Source of the DNA: Maritalea sp051251695 | GTDB taxonomy: Bacteria; Pseudomonadota; Alphaproteobacteria; Rhizobiales; Devosiaceae | Length of the DNA stretch: 64,000 bases | NCBI RefSeq assembly: GCF_051251695.1 | Contig: NZ_JBPOEU010000011.1 | Span: forward strand, 62,001 to 126,000 | Reading direction: 5' to 3' | Shown here: piece by piece, positions 18,166 to 26,940 of the stretch | Layout: every line of letters begins with the position of its first letter | Position numbering within the stretch: position 1 is the stretch's first letter | Notes under the pieces: generated by a model | What the model was told of the DNA's origin: nothing | The model's input: only the letters and a program-made list of their open reading frames with translations | Databases searched by the model: none | Translations under genes and position numbers: made by a program

Positions 18166-19017
18166 ATGTATCGGAAATGTCCATTGTCCAACCCTTCTAA
18201 ACCAGAACCAGCGCCACATCCGCTATGCTATGTGATCCATGAAACGGCGGCTGTAACAAACCCCGCGCCGGTAACCGTACACGCAGAGCATGGTTTGCTT
18301 TTTGCACTTGATGGCTGGTTTACCATGGAACAACGCTACGAGGCATTGTCATTGCCCGGCAGCGTCACCATTGTTCCCGCGGGCGTGCCGCATCGACCGC
18401 TTGCGGGGGAGAATCTTGATTATTGGTTGCTGGGGTTTTCGGCTGGCGGATTTGGATTTGATGAAACACAGGCTGTTATGCGTCCGTTTGCGGATGTTCG
18501 CTTAGGGGCGATGCCGGTTATTTCACTCTCCGAAGAGGCGCAAAAATCAATACAGGTTTGGTTTAGAACGCTTGCAAGTGAAACCGAACATCAAACAGCA
18601 GAAAGCACAGATGTGCAGCGCAGTTTGATCACGTTGATATTGGCGGAAACAGCAAGAGCCACTCCAGCAATGGGCGATGACGCAACCGGATCAAAGCTGG
18701 TCGCACAGGCGCTACGTTTCATCCAACAACATAGTTTTACGCCAATTTCTCTGACCGACGTTGCAGATGCTGTGGGGCGCACCGCCCCCCATGTCGCGGC
18801 GAGTGTAAAGAGTGAGACCGGATTTACCGTCGGCACTTGGATCGCATCTGCCCGCGTCGCAAAAGCCGCTCAGCTTTTACAGCACACGGACTTAGCCGTT
18901 GATCAAATCGCACCCCATGTTGGGTGGCAAGACACTACCCATTTCATTCGTCAGTTCCGCAAGATTTACAGCACCACACCAGCCGCTTGGCGGAAGAAGG
19001 TCAAATATCAAATCTGA
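18166..19017 (+). CDS. AraC family transcriptional regulator
   Basis: This is a 283-residue DNA-binding regulator. The N-terminal half (about 1-150) looks like a cupin-type sensor (LPGSVTIVPAGVPHRPL). The C-terminal AraC domain has two helix-turn-helix units, with SLTDVADAVGRTAPHVAASVKSE split around residue 200 and VDQIAPHVGWQDTTHFIRQF near 250. It is divergent from the flavoprotein/methyltransferase pair across a 97-base gap, the usual position of a local regulator. The inducer is unknown. Confidence 0.88.
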   Translation: MYRKCPLSNPSKPEPAPHPLCYVIHETAAVTNPAPVTVHAEHGLLFALDGWFTMEQRYEALSLPGSVTIVPAGVPHRPLAGENLDYWLLGFSAGGFGFDETQAVMRPFADVRLGAMPVISLSEEAQKSIQVWFRTLASETEHQTAESTDVQRSLITLILAETARATPAMGDDATGSKLVAQALRFIQQHSFTPISLTDVADAVGRTAPHVAASVKSETGFTVGTWIASARVAKAAQLLQHTDLAVDQIAPHVGWQDTTHFIRQFRKIYSTTPAAWRKKVKYQI

Positions 19018-19123
19018 CCTTCCATTGGAGTTTGCCTATCGGGTCACGGTCTCGCGAAAGCCGTCTCTTGGTGTGAGAGTGACAATCTCTTAGTCCACAA
19101 CAATCCTGTTTTAGTAGTTTGAT

Positions 19124-20551
19124 CTAAGTCGCTTTTGTCATCAGTACTTTGCGCGGATCAAGATGGGCGGCGACGGACACATTGATTTTGAGTTTGCAGT
19201 AATAATACAGCAACGCAGAACGAATAATCTGGGACGTAGCGGTGCCAACCGCTGCGCCCAAAATGCCTAAATGAGGCACTAGGGATACGGACACCGCTAT
19301 ATTGATGATCAGCGAATAGGCGGCGATCAACACGTTGAGGCGTTCTCGACCGACCACGATCAACAGGTTCGATGCCTGCCCCACCACAGACTTTCCGATA
19401 AGACCAATGCCGATGGCCAGCATAATCACTTGCCCATAGGCAAACTCTTCGCCGAAAAGCGACAGCAAAAACGGCCCAGCGGCCAACGTGGCCAGCACTG
19501 CTGGAATGGTGAGCCAGAAAGTCCAAGTCGACGCCATGTGAACGCGGGTTTGAAGTTCAGTTTTATCGCCCTCTGCATTGGCCAGCGAGAATTCACGGGC
19601 GAACACCATCATAAAGGCGTAGTGAATGAAGCCGGCGATCGCCATGCATTTAAGGGCCGCGAAGTAGACCGACACATCCTCAGACGGCACCATGAAGCCC
19701 AGAATGACGATGTCTGACCAGTAAAGCAGCTCTTCAACGCCAGTGACCACGACCAAAGGCAGCGCGGCGTAAATCCAATATTTGCGCAAACGCTTACGGT
19801 GACTCAGGCTGGTTTTTGGCTTGATGCGTTTGACGTGGAGTTTGATGAATATGGCTTCAAGGCTGATTAGAAACAGGGTGACGCCAACGGTTGTTGCCAA
19901 CGCAAGTTCCGCTGTCAATGCGATACCGTTCATGCTCATCACAAACAGACTAGCCATGACAATAATTGGCCTAATAATGAACCCGGGCACGATGGCCATC
20001 ATGTACCAACCGATGCCGCGCGCCACGCCTTCAATGTAAAGTTCGAGCGCCAAAATGGGCAGGCCAACGGCGAGCACAATCGCAGAGCCGGTCATATTGT
20101 CGGCAAGCAAATCGCTGAAATAGTAAAGTGCAACGCCGCAAAGTAGCGCCGTGGTAAAACTTGTGACCAGCACAAATTTAAGACCGTTGCTCATGAAGCC
20201 ATAGACGAGATCTTCGCGCATTCGGGTGGCATATTTGGGCAAAAAACGCACAGCACTTTCTGAAAAACCCATCACCGAGATATGGGTTAGGATGACTTGC
20301 CAGGTCCAAAAAGTGACGAACACACCGTAATTTTCAATACCCAGACTTTTGGCCAGATAGATTTGGAAAATATAGGCAAGTCCTGCCGCCAATATGCGCG
20401 TCGCAAGGGCTGACATCGCCTGAATTACGGCTTGGAGTTGACCGACCCGCGCGAGCAGAGATTGCAACTGAAGGCGTAGGGTTTTGATCAAATCCTTGCG
20501 CCTTAACTTTTTGAGATTTTGCGGCGAATGTTCAAAATTTTCAAACGCCAT
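19124..20551 (-). CDS. polysaccharide biosynthesis flippase (Wzx/MOP family)
   Basis: This is an integral membrane protein of 475 residues with about twelve to fourteen predicted helices. It starts near residue 45 with a typical oligosaccharide flippase opening, TRILAAGLAYIFQIYLAKSLG, and contains FSESAVRFLPKY. Such proteins move undecaprenyl- or lipid-linked sugars across the inner membrane. The start overlaps the 3' end of the upstream FemAB-like gene by 49 bases, suggesting coupling. No polymerase (Wzy) or ligase is seen nearby. The exact start is uncertain, since the first 40 residues are a charged cytosolic extension. Confidence 0.85.
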   Translation of the reverse strand: MAFENFEHSPQNLKKLRRKDLIKTLRLQLQSLLARVGQLQAVIQAMSALATRILAAGLAYIFQIYLAKSLGIENYGVFVTFWTWQVILTHISVMGFSESAVRFLPKYATRMREDLVYGFMSNGLKFVLVTSFTTALLCGVALYYFSDLLADNMTGSAIVLAVGLPILALELYIEGVARGIGWYMMAIVPGFIIRPIIVMASLFVMSMNGIALTAELALATTVGVTLFLISLEAIFIKLHVKRIKPKTSLSHRKRLRKYWIYAALPLVVVTGVEELLYWSDIVILGFMVPSEDVSVYFAALKCMAIAGFIHYAFMMVFAREFSLANAEGDKTELQTRVHMASTWTFWLTIPAVLATLAAGPFLLSLFGEEFAYGQVIMLAIGIGLIGKSVVGQASNLLIVVGRERLNVLIAAYSLIINIAVSVSLVPHLGILGAAVGTATSQIIRSALLYYYCKLKINVSVAAHLDPRKVLMTKAT

Positions 20552-21744
20552 TCGCTCGGAAATGAGTTAAACAGCGTTTTTACTCTTGGGCGCAGAAGAA
20601 TTTGCCAGACAACGCCGATCAAATAACCTTTTAAGGTTTTGACAAACACCCGACTTTGCAGCGGCAACTGATTATTGGACCAACTGTCTTTGTAACCTGC
20701 GGGCTCCGCCAACAAATCATATTTGTCCACGCCCGTTTCAATTGCCCATTTCAGTGCTTCTTCGATTTGAATTTTACCGACAGAATATTCGCTCATGCTC
20801 AATTCAAATGCGCCAATGTAAGAATAATAGTGGCCGTTTCGTAAAAACCCAACTTCGATGGCAACAGGATGGCCATCGACCTTCAACGCGCCAACAACTG
20901 CGCCCGAGCCGTTTTGACTATCGCCAAAAAGCGAGCTTACACATTGCTCAAGCCCGTCCATGTTTAGCTTCGCGTCATTGCGACCGCTTTGTTTTAACCA
21001 AGCCCGTTTCATCTGCAATGCCACCGCGACGAGCTCTGAATATTTGGGGTGGTCCGCAAAATAAGTGCGATACTCAACTTGCCCCAAACGAGCCAGTTTG
21101 TTCTTGCGTTTATTCCTGTTGCGGCGGGTCGATTTTGACGTGTTGGCCTGATATTGGGCAAAATCATCAAACTCAGCCAAATCAAAAATCGAAGCAACTT
21201 CATCGATCGGCGCTAGCCGACCTTTGCCTTGAACCAGACTTTGCAAAGGCGAGCCAACTGGTATTTTGGGCAGGCTCAGCAAATCATAGTCTGCCATCGT
21301 GCGGGCATCATCAACGAATTGCTCGACGTCCTTACGTCCCAAAATTTCTTTATCGACCAAGATATTTGAATATTCGGCATGGGGTGACGTCAGGGGCAAA
21401 AGTGCTTTGGTACCAAGCGACAGTTTATCAATCATCATGGGCCAAACCGCCTGCATTTCGCGGCCCTGCCATAGGGCGAAAATACACAATTGGGCGTTTG
21501 AATTCGCTCGGCCAACAGTACTCCACCAGCGGTAGCACCAGTCAAAAGTTTGAAAGAAGCAATGGTCGGTATTTGCCCGCAGTTCCAAATTTTGCCACTG
21601 CTCAGCCAACTCGGCAAAACGCTCTTCCTCGGTAATGCACTCGACCTGCATTGCCGACGTTCCATTAGACAAGGCGGAACCGCGTCTTGGATCAATTGAT
21701 CCAGAAATTTCACTTTCGGACACTATATTTCGCACCAAACTCAT
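20503..21744 (-). CDS. FemAB/CelD-like GNAT-fold protein (Acetyltransf_6 domain)
   Basis: This 413-residue cytosolic protein resembles the acetyltransferase-like family associated with exopolysaccharide and cellulose synthesis. Features include an N-terminal FFQTFDWCYRWW segment, a basic stretch TRRNRNKRKNKLARLG near residue 205, and the C-terminal pattern KYDLLAEPAGYKDSWSN. The function may be transfer of an acyl or aminoacyl group to a sugar or lipid precursor. The start is set at the ATG at 21744; a 25-residue upstream extension looks non-conserved. It forms a two-gene operon with the flippase. Confidence 0.75.
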   Translation of the reverse strand: MSLVRNIVSESEISGSIDPRRGSALSNGTSAMQVECITEEERFAELAEQWQNLELRANTDHCFFQTFDWCYRWWSTVGRANSNAQLCIFALWQGREMQAVWPMMIDKLSLGTKALLPLTSPHAEYSNILVDKEILGRKDVEQFVDDARTMADYDLLSLPKIPVGSPLQSLVQGKGRLAPIDEVASIFDLAEFDDFAQYQANTSKSTRRNRNKRKNKLARLGQVEYRTYFADHPKYSELVAVALQMKRAWLKQSGRNDAKLNMDGLEQCVSSLFGDSQNGSGAVVGALKVDGHPVAIEVGFLRNGHYYSYIGAFELSMSEYSVGKIQIEEALKWAIETGVDKYDLLAEPAGYKDSWSNNQLPLQSRVFVKTLKGYLIGVVWQILLRPRVKTLFNSFPSEWRLKILNIRRKISKS

Positions 21745-22185
21745 AACAGGACCCAACCACACACAGTTGAACTTTCGCTCACTGCGTCCAAATGGGCAGC
21801 GAAAAGATGAGCCGCCCAATTTTCAAATTCACATATACAAATGCCTGATCGCCATCAAATTTGTGTTAAATTGCAGCTATTTGACAAAGCATGGTTACTA
21901 AATCCTTTCGCTCAAACTTACCCAAAAAAACCAAGGCAACTCTTACGCTGAGTGCTGGTCTGGGCCGTGCATAGCTAAGATATGTTGCTTCACTTGATGA
22001 GTAAAAGGAGTAATCGAAGCGCTATTTCAAGTTGAATTATCTAATTCATCTTAACCGTTCCAATTAACTACACATAAAGAATTGCAAGGCTCGAGCCATG
22101 GATTTGGTCGAGTTTAAGGCCCCAACATGCTATCAATACTTTGTTAACCTTTGGCATATTTGGGAATACTATTTTGCATCGCTTG
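21745..22185 (+). other. 441-base AT-rich intergenic region, no gene seen
   Basis: This gap separates the divergent FemAB-like gene and the exported protein gene. I see no RNA gene or supported open frame. Near its right end (22133-22148) there is a one-mismatch CtrA-type box, TCAA-N7-TTAAC, followed by AATACT at 22165-22170 as a possible -10. Confidence 0.5.
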
Positions 22186-22938
22186 ATGAATACTATCATC
22201 GTTTTTGTTTTGACCTGCAGTGCCACAATGGCTGCTGATGCGGGCAAAATGCAGGACTTGCGGTCTGACTTTGCTATGGTCGCCTATGGCTATGCGATTG
22301 ACCAAATTTGCGACATCACGCCCAATGATCAAAAAGTTTCTTTTTTAGCCGACTATATTGATGCGCGATGGTGGTTGTGGCGCGCCCGCACCGGTGTCGA
22401 CAAAACGATTTCGAAAAAAATGGCCGAAAAGGCATGGAGTTTTACACAAGGTGGGCGCAAATGCGATGATAAATCGCAAGCCGAAATTGTCGCCGCACTG
22501 GCTATGCTCAAGGACTTTCCAACTAGAGCCGAAGCATTGTTTGGCACACCGTCGAAAAGCCTTTTGAACCCCAAACCCAACCAAAAACGCATCTTTGCGT
22601 CCTATCAATCTGCGCGATTGGGATGGATCATTGCTAAGAAATGCAACCCGGACATAGAAGTTCAGCAAAAGCTTTATCAAGATTTGATGGACACGCGAAA
22701 ACTAATGCTGAGCGTTTTCCGTCCCAATCAAATGGCTGGACTGGAAAAGGCGACATCCGAAATGCATGTCTGGGGAACCATGGGGCAATGCACGGCCAAG
22801 CGGCTGGAATTTGCGGGAATGGCTGACGGGTTTTTGACCGAGTTGCGTGCAATCGCAAAAACTAAATTCGTTCAAGACCCTAAAACAAATGAAACTGAGC
22901 AGGCGACAAGCCTTACTGAAAACAATCAAAACTCATAA
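22186..22938 (+). CDS. exported protein of unknown function, apparent internal duplication
   Basis: I do not recognise a family. The ATG at 22186 gives a signal peptide (MNTIIVFVLTCSATMAADA, cleavage after AMA or ADA) and a 250-residue product, probably periplasmic. The mature part has four cysteines (residues 42, 93, 153, 202) arranged as two pairs spaced about 50 apart. The halves also share local patterns: a small-residue helix before the first Cys, and AWSFTQGGRKC versus VWGTMGQC before the second. This suggests two copies of a roughly 75-residue disulfide-bonded helical unit. A polar tail ends the protein. A membrane protein gene follows after 14 bases. Confidence 0.7.
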   Translation: MNTIIVFVLTCSATMAADAGKMQDLRSDFAMVAYGYAIDQICDITPNDQKVSFLADYIDARWWLWRARTGVDKTISKKMAEKAWSFTQGGRKCDDKSQAEIVAALAMLKDFPTRAEALFGTPSKSLLNPKPNQKRIFASYQSARLGWIIAKKCNPDIEVQQKLYQDLMDTRKLMLSVFRPNQMAGLEKATSEMHVWGTMGQCTAKRLEFAGMADGFLTELRAIAKTKFVQDPKTNETEQATSLTENNQNS

Positions 22939-22952
22939 AAGCGTAGAGACCT

Positions 22953-23546
22953 ATGATGAACTTTAAATTTTTGACATCAAAAGCAATAACGTCCGGTTTC
23001 GTCCTCTACTGGATGGTGTTTTGGCTATTTAATGGCTTGGACAAATTTCTGAACCGTTCGACGGTGGGCGGGATAACCTGGTTTGGCAAAGATCGCAGTT
23101 GGCAGTTTGGCGTCTATCTTGAAAATTTAGGATTACCGCTGGACTATGTGCCGTCAATTTTGACGTTTGCGGGGTTTTGGGAACTCGCAATCGCGGTTGT
23201 TTTTCTGTCGGCTTTGAACATTATGCTGATTGCGGGGAAACGTGAACAGGAAGCCTCAGATCGGCTATTCGTGATCGGCCTGTTTCTTTCCACCCTTACA
23301 TTTGTTGCATTTTGCGCTTTTGACACCGTTGTGGGCGATCGCGCTGAATTGTTGGAGCATAGCACCTACATTGCGGTGATTGCCGTATCATTTATCGGCA
23401 TGGCCGTCGAAAACATGATTGCACGACAAAAGGAACTCGACCACGCTCGCACCCCGATTGATAGCAATCAAAATGCTAGTCCATCAATTGCGCAGCCGGA
23501 AAGGTCAGAATATTTAACAAATTCGGCCCATACTCCCGCGGAATAA
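22953..23546 (+). CDS. four-helix membrane protein, DoxX-like in outline, function unknown
   Basis: The 197-residue protein has about four transmembrane helices (near residues 13-30, 65-90, 103-122 and 132-152) and a hydrophilic tail. The layout, with a WxxFNGLDKFLNR segment after helix 1, recalls DoxX-like small membrane proteins, but I cannot assign it with certainty. It lies between the exported repeat protein (14 bases upstream) and an acyltransferase (37 bases downstream), so the three may form an envelope-related operon. Confidence 0.65.
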   Translation: MMNFKFLTSKAITSGFVLYWMVFWLFNGLDKFLNRSTVGGITWFGKDRSWQFGVYLENLGLPLDYVPSILTFAGFWELAIAVVFLSALNIMLIAGKREQEASDRLFVIGLFLSTLTFVAFCAFDTVVGDRAELLEHSTYIAVIAVSFIGMAVENMIARQKELDHARTPIDSNQNASPSIAQPERSEYLTNSAHTPAE

Positions 23547-23583
23547 AGACGTGCGCCGAAAACTCGGCGTCGTCTAGCAATGT

Positions 23584-24717
23584 TTGGACTCCGCCGTGAT
23601 CATAAGACCCAATTTGGACAATATCGGTACGTACAGCGATAGCCGGGATAATAATTTAAACCTATTGCGCTTCATAGCCGCGTTCGCTGTGGTGGCTAGC
23701 CACACTGCGATTGTTGTAGGTGGTGACGACGCTATTGAACCGTTGATGGTTGAGACGGGGTACACACTCGGGCATCTCGCGGTAAACGTGTTTTTCGTGA
23801 TCAGCGGGTTTCTAATCGCCCAGAGCCTTTCGCGTTCGCGCGATATGATTTCATATTTCTCCGCCCGGTTCTTGCGTCTCGTTCCAGGGCTTTTTGTCGC
23901 TTCACTGGTTACGGCCTTTGTGGTTGGCCCCCTTTTTACGGATCAGGGATTGCTTGGCTATTTCTCGCATCTAAGCACATGGCTTTATGTCCCACTGACC
24001 AGCTCGATGTTGATCGATAACGGTCATTTGCCCGGTGTTTTCGCAACCGCGCCAGTCCCTTTTGAACTGAACGTACCCTTATGGACACTGCGGTGGGAAG
24101 CGCTCGCCTATATTGGGTTGGCAATTTTGGGCGCATTAGGTCTTATGGCCACAAAGCGACGTTTTGCCATCACGTTATTGGCGTTTGCTGGATTGTATTT
24201 TGCCGTGACCATTATGACGGGTTTGCGTGAAACCATTGCGCCAGTCGACCATATTATGCGGTTTGGACTTTGCTTTTTAGTTGGCTCCGGCGCCTTCATT
24301 TTCCGAGATAAAATTCCTGTCACGCTGATTTTGGTTGTGCCCCTATGCCTGTTGCCTATCTTATTGAGGGACACAGCATTTTATCAATTCGCGCTTATTC
24401 TAGCGATCGGGTACACAATTTTTTGGCTGGCTTATGTGCCCGCAGGGCCAATTCGCCAATTCAACAAAATTGGCGATTTCTCTTATGGCATCTATATTTA
24501 TGGGTTCTTGATCAAACAAATGATCATTGTCATTATGCCCGGACTGGACGCAATTAAGCTGATGGCAATTGCCGCACCAATAATCTTACTGGCCGCCGCT
24601 GCGTCGTACTATTTTGTCGAACTTCCTGCCCTACAAAAACGCAAGCAACTGGCGGCAAAGGTGCGTGGATTGTTTAAAAGTTCAAAAGACAAAGCAATCA
24701 ACACTACCTCAAAATAG
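23584..24717 (+). CDS. acyltransferase family 3 (O-acetyltransferase, OafA/NodX type)
   Basis: This integral membrane O-acyltransferase of about 377 residues and ten helices acetylates or succinylates surface sugars. The family opening NLLRFIAAFAVVASHTA carries the conserved histidine, followed by VFFVISGFLIAQSL. Further on, LWTLRWEALAYIGL matches the second conserved block. No ATG is available before the family motif. Candidate starts are TTG at 23584 and GTG at 23596, neither with a strong Shine-Dalgarno. With the flippase and FemAB-like protein nearby it suggests surface polysaccharide or glycolipid modification. Confidence 0.88.
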   Translation: MDSAVIIRPNLDNIGTYSDSRDNNLNLLRFIAAFAVVASHTAIVVGGDDAIEPLMVETGYTLGHLAVNVFFVISGFLIAQSLSRSRDMISYFSARFLRLVPGLFVASLVTAFVVGPLFTDQGLLGYFSHLSTWLYVPLTSSMLIDNGHLPGVFATAPVPFELNVPLWTLRWEALAYIGLAILGALGLMATKRRFAITLLAFAGLYFAVTIMTGLRETIAPVDHIMRFGLCFLVGSGAFIFRDKIPVTLILVVPLCLLPILLRDTAFYQFALILAIGYTIFWLAYVPAGPIRQFNKIGDFSYGIYIYGFLIKQMIIVIMPGLDAIKLMAIAAPIILLAAAASYYFVELPALQKRKQLAAKVRGLFKSSKDKAINTTSK

Positions 24718-24791
24718 CAAACAGCTGCGCGGTGACGCGACACTCGTGACACATTGTGTCCGAGAAAAACTTTCTGATCAATAAGAGAAAT

Positions 24792-24867
24792 TGGTGGAGC
24801 CAGACGGGATCGAACCGACGACCTCTTCGCTGCCAGCGAAGCGCTCTCCCAGCTGAGCTATGGCCCC
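24792..24867 (-). tRNA. tRNA-Ala (anticodon GGC)
   Basis: The minus strand reads GGGGCCATAGCTCAGC at the 5' end. The anticodon arm TTCGCTGGCAGCGAA presents GGC, the T-arm GGTTCGATCC follows, and an encoded CCA ends the 76-base gene. All four arms pair well by eye. It lies just downstream of the FYDLN-acid gene on the same strand. Confidence 0.97.
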
Positions 24868-24969
24868 AAAAGGGTAGTTGCGAGGTCAAATCACCTTCGC
24901 AACTGGTGGCGCAAATTAGTCACAACATTTGTTTGTTGCAAGTGGGAATTTGCGCCCCAGCAAAATTTC

Positions 24970-25389
24970 TTAGTCTTCGTCTTTTTTTACAGGAACATCG
25001 AAGCCGATTTCGTCGTCATCGTCGTCCGTTTCCAAAAACGTATTGTCGTCAGCCGCTGTAATTGGCTCGTCGTCATCATCTAGATCAACATCTGGAAGAT
25101 TTTCAATCACATCGTCTTCATCGTCGTCGTCATCATCATCGTCTACGTCGTCCAACGAGATAACTTCAGCACCGGCAACAACTGAGGTTGTGTCTGCAAC
25201 AGTTTCTTCCGGCTTTTTCTCTTCAACGACAACAGCTGCGACTTCTTCTTTCACAACTGGCGCTTCAACAACCGCAAGTTGGAATTCAGCGCCACAACTT
25301 GGGCAAAGAATAGGGTCTCTGCCTAAGTCGTAAAATTTGGTTGCACAGCTTTGACACTGGCGTTTGGTTCCGCGATCTGCTTTGGCCAC
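24970..25389 (-). CDS. TIGR02300 (FYDLN acid) family protein
   Basis: This 139-residue protein of unknown function is widespread in Alphaproteobacteria. The N-terminus has two CxxC pairs that could bind zinc (CQSC and CPSC) flanking the diagnostic KFYDLGRDP. The rest is very acidic, with an aspartate run near residues 84-95 and further DDDD blocks at the C-terminus. The start is a GTG at 25389. It is divergent from aroA and upstream of tRNA-Ala, an arrangement common in Hyphomicrobiales. The acidic tail could mimic nucleic acid or bind basic proteins, but that is speculation. Confidence 0.88.
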   Translation of the reverse strand: MAKADRGTKRQCQSCATKFYDLGRDPILCPSCGAEFQLAVVEAPVVKEEVAAVVVEEKKPEETVADTTSVVAGAEVISLDDVDDDDDDDDEDDVIENLPDVDLDDDDEPITAADDNTFLETDDDDDEIGFDVPVKKDED

Positions 25390-25568
25390 TATTTTACCTC
25401 GTCAAAAACTATAAGATGTTGGCTGGTTGGGTTACGTACTCGAACCACTTCTGTCAAATGCAAAATTGCAAAAAACGCGATTGAAGCTTTTCTGGCCATT
25501 GTCGAACCCATATTTTGCGTGTTAGATGCGCAAGCGCAACATCAAAAACTCAAAAGAACAAATTTTAC

Positions 25569-26918
25569 ATGTCTAATCATTCTTCTGGCCCCACCCCATT
25601 GGCATCAATGCGGTCGTTAGGGCTTAAGGGCTCTATTGCCATGCCCGGCGATAAGTCAATCTCTCACCGCGCCCTGATGTTTGGCGCTATGGCGACGGGA
25701 GAAACTGTCATTTCTGGCCTTCTTGAAGGCGAAGATGTTCTCGCAACAGGTCGCGCAATGACCCAACTTGGCGCAAAAGTGGAAAAGCGTGGGCTTTATT
25801 GGCACGTTGAAGGTGTCGGTGTTGGTGGATTTACAGAACCTAGCGAACCGCTCGATTTCGGCAATGCGGGAACTGGTGTTCGTCTCGCGATGGGACTTGT
25901 GGGCACATATAACTTTGTTTCCCGCTATGTCGGCGACGCTTCATTGTCTTCGCGACCAATGAACCGCGTGCTCGACCCTTTGCGCACCATTGGCGTTGAG
26001 GTGCTCGAGCATCAAGATGGCAAACTGCCAATCGCGCTTCGCGGTCCATCAAAGCCTGTGCCGATTACTTATCACACGCCAGTTGCGTCGGCCCAAGTGA
26101 AGTCCTGCATCATGCTGGCCGGGTTGATCATTCCGGGTGTCACCACTGTGATTGAAGATGTGTTCACCCGCGACCATACAGAAAAAATGCTCGCCGGTTT
26201 TGGCGCTGATGTTGACGTAACAACTGCGCCAAACGGACAACGCACCATTAAGGTTGGCGGCCTGCCGAACCTTTTGGGGCAAGAGGTGCAAGTGCCGGGT
26301 GATCCTAGCTCCGCGGGTTTCCCGATGGTGGCGGCGCTGATTGTGTCAGGCTCTGACATTACAATTGAAAACGTGTTGATGAACCCCACCCGCACCGGAT
26401 TGCTGATTACCTTGCAAGAAATGGGCGGTGACATTGAGGTGTTGAACGAACGTGTTTCAGGCGGCGAAGATATTGCCGACATTCGCGTTCGGTCTTCTGA
26501 GCTTAAGGGCGTCACTGTGCCGCCTGAACGTGCCGCATCTATGATTGATGAATATCCCGTGCTTGCGGTCGCAGCGGCCTTTGCTGAGGGTGCAACTCAC
26601 ATGCCGGGCATTGAAGAGCTTCGGGTGAAAGAAAGTGATCGCTTAAGCGCCGTTGCTGACGGGTTACGCGCCAACAATGTCGAGTGTATTGAGGGCGAAG
26701 ATTTTCTAACTGTTGAAGGCGGCGCGGGTAAAGTTACAGGTGGCGGGCACGTTAAAACGCATATGGATCATCGTATTGCCATGTGCTTTTTGATCATGGG
26801 CTTGGCCTCTCAAAAAGATGTAACTGTCGACGATGGCAATATCATTGCGACAAGCTTCCCTACATTCACACCGGAGATGACCCGTTTGGGTGCTGAATTT
26901 TCACGCCCCAACCAATAA
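25569..26918 (+). CDS. aroA: 3-phosphoshikimate 1-carboxyvinyltransferase (EPSP synthase, class II)
   Basis: It joins shikimate-3-phosphate and PEP in the shikimate pathway. Conserved blocks are AMPGDKSISHRALM, DFGNAGTGVRL (residues 96-106), RTGLLITLQEMG, and VKESDRLSAVADGLR. The sequence resembles the class II enzymes of Agrobacterium-type bacteria rather than the E. coli class I form. The residue corresponding to the alanine of CP4 EPSP synthase (position 100 there) is Gly101 here. The start is at the ATG at 25569, because the upstream extension to 25515 is not conserved. cmk follows, with its ATG 23 bases after the stop. Confidence 0.96.
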   Translation: MSNHSSGPTPLASMRSLGLKGSIAMPGDKSISHRALMFGAMATGETVISGLLEGEDVLATGRAMTQLGAKVEKRGLYWHVEGVGVGGFTEPSEPLDFGNAGTGVRLAMGLVGTYNFVSRYVGDASLSSRPMNRVLDPLRTIGVEVLEHQDGKLPIALRGPSKPVPITYHTPVASAQVKSCIMLAGLIIPGVTTVIEDVFTRDHTEKMLAGFGADVDVTTAPNGQRTIKVGGLPNLLGQEVQVPGDPSSAGFPMVAALIVSGSDITIENVLMNPTRTGLLITLQEMGGDIEVLNERVSGGEDIADIRVRSSELKGVTVPPERAASMIDEYPVLAVAAAFAEGATHMPGIEELRVKESDRLSAVADGLRANNVECIEGEDFLTVEGGAGKVTGGGHVKTHMDHRIAMCFLIMGLASQKDVTVDDGNIIATSFPTFTPEMTRLGAEFSRPNQ

Positions 26919-26940
26919 GCCAAACCAATGGGAAGACAAA

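Noticed and set aside
20742..21635. 297-codon open frame antisense to the FemAB-like gene
   Set aside because: The reverse-strand protein has family motifs and an operon partner; the plus-strand product is low-complexity in composition, rich in Arg, Gln and Cys, with no motif.
22051..22068. TTAACC...TTAAC as a CtrA box
   Set aside because: The spacing is nine bases rather than seven.
25010..25140. Short tandem GTC/ATC repeats that might suggest a CRISPR or microsatellite locus
   Set aside because: They are in frame and encode the aspartate run of the TIGR02300 protein; there are no spacers.
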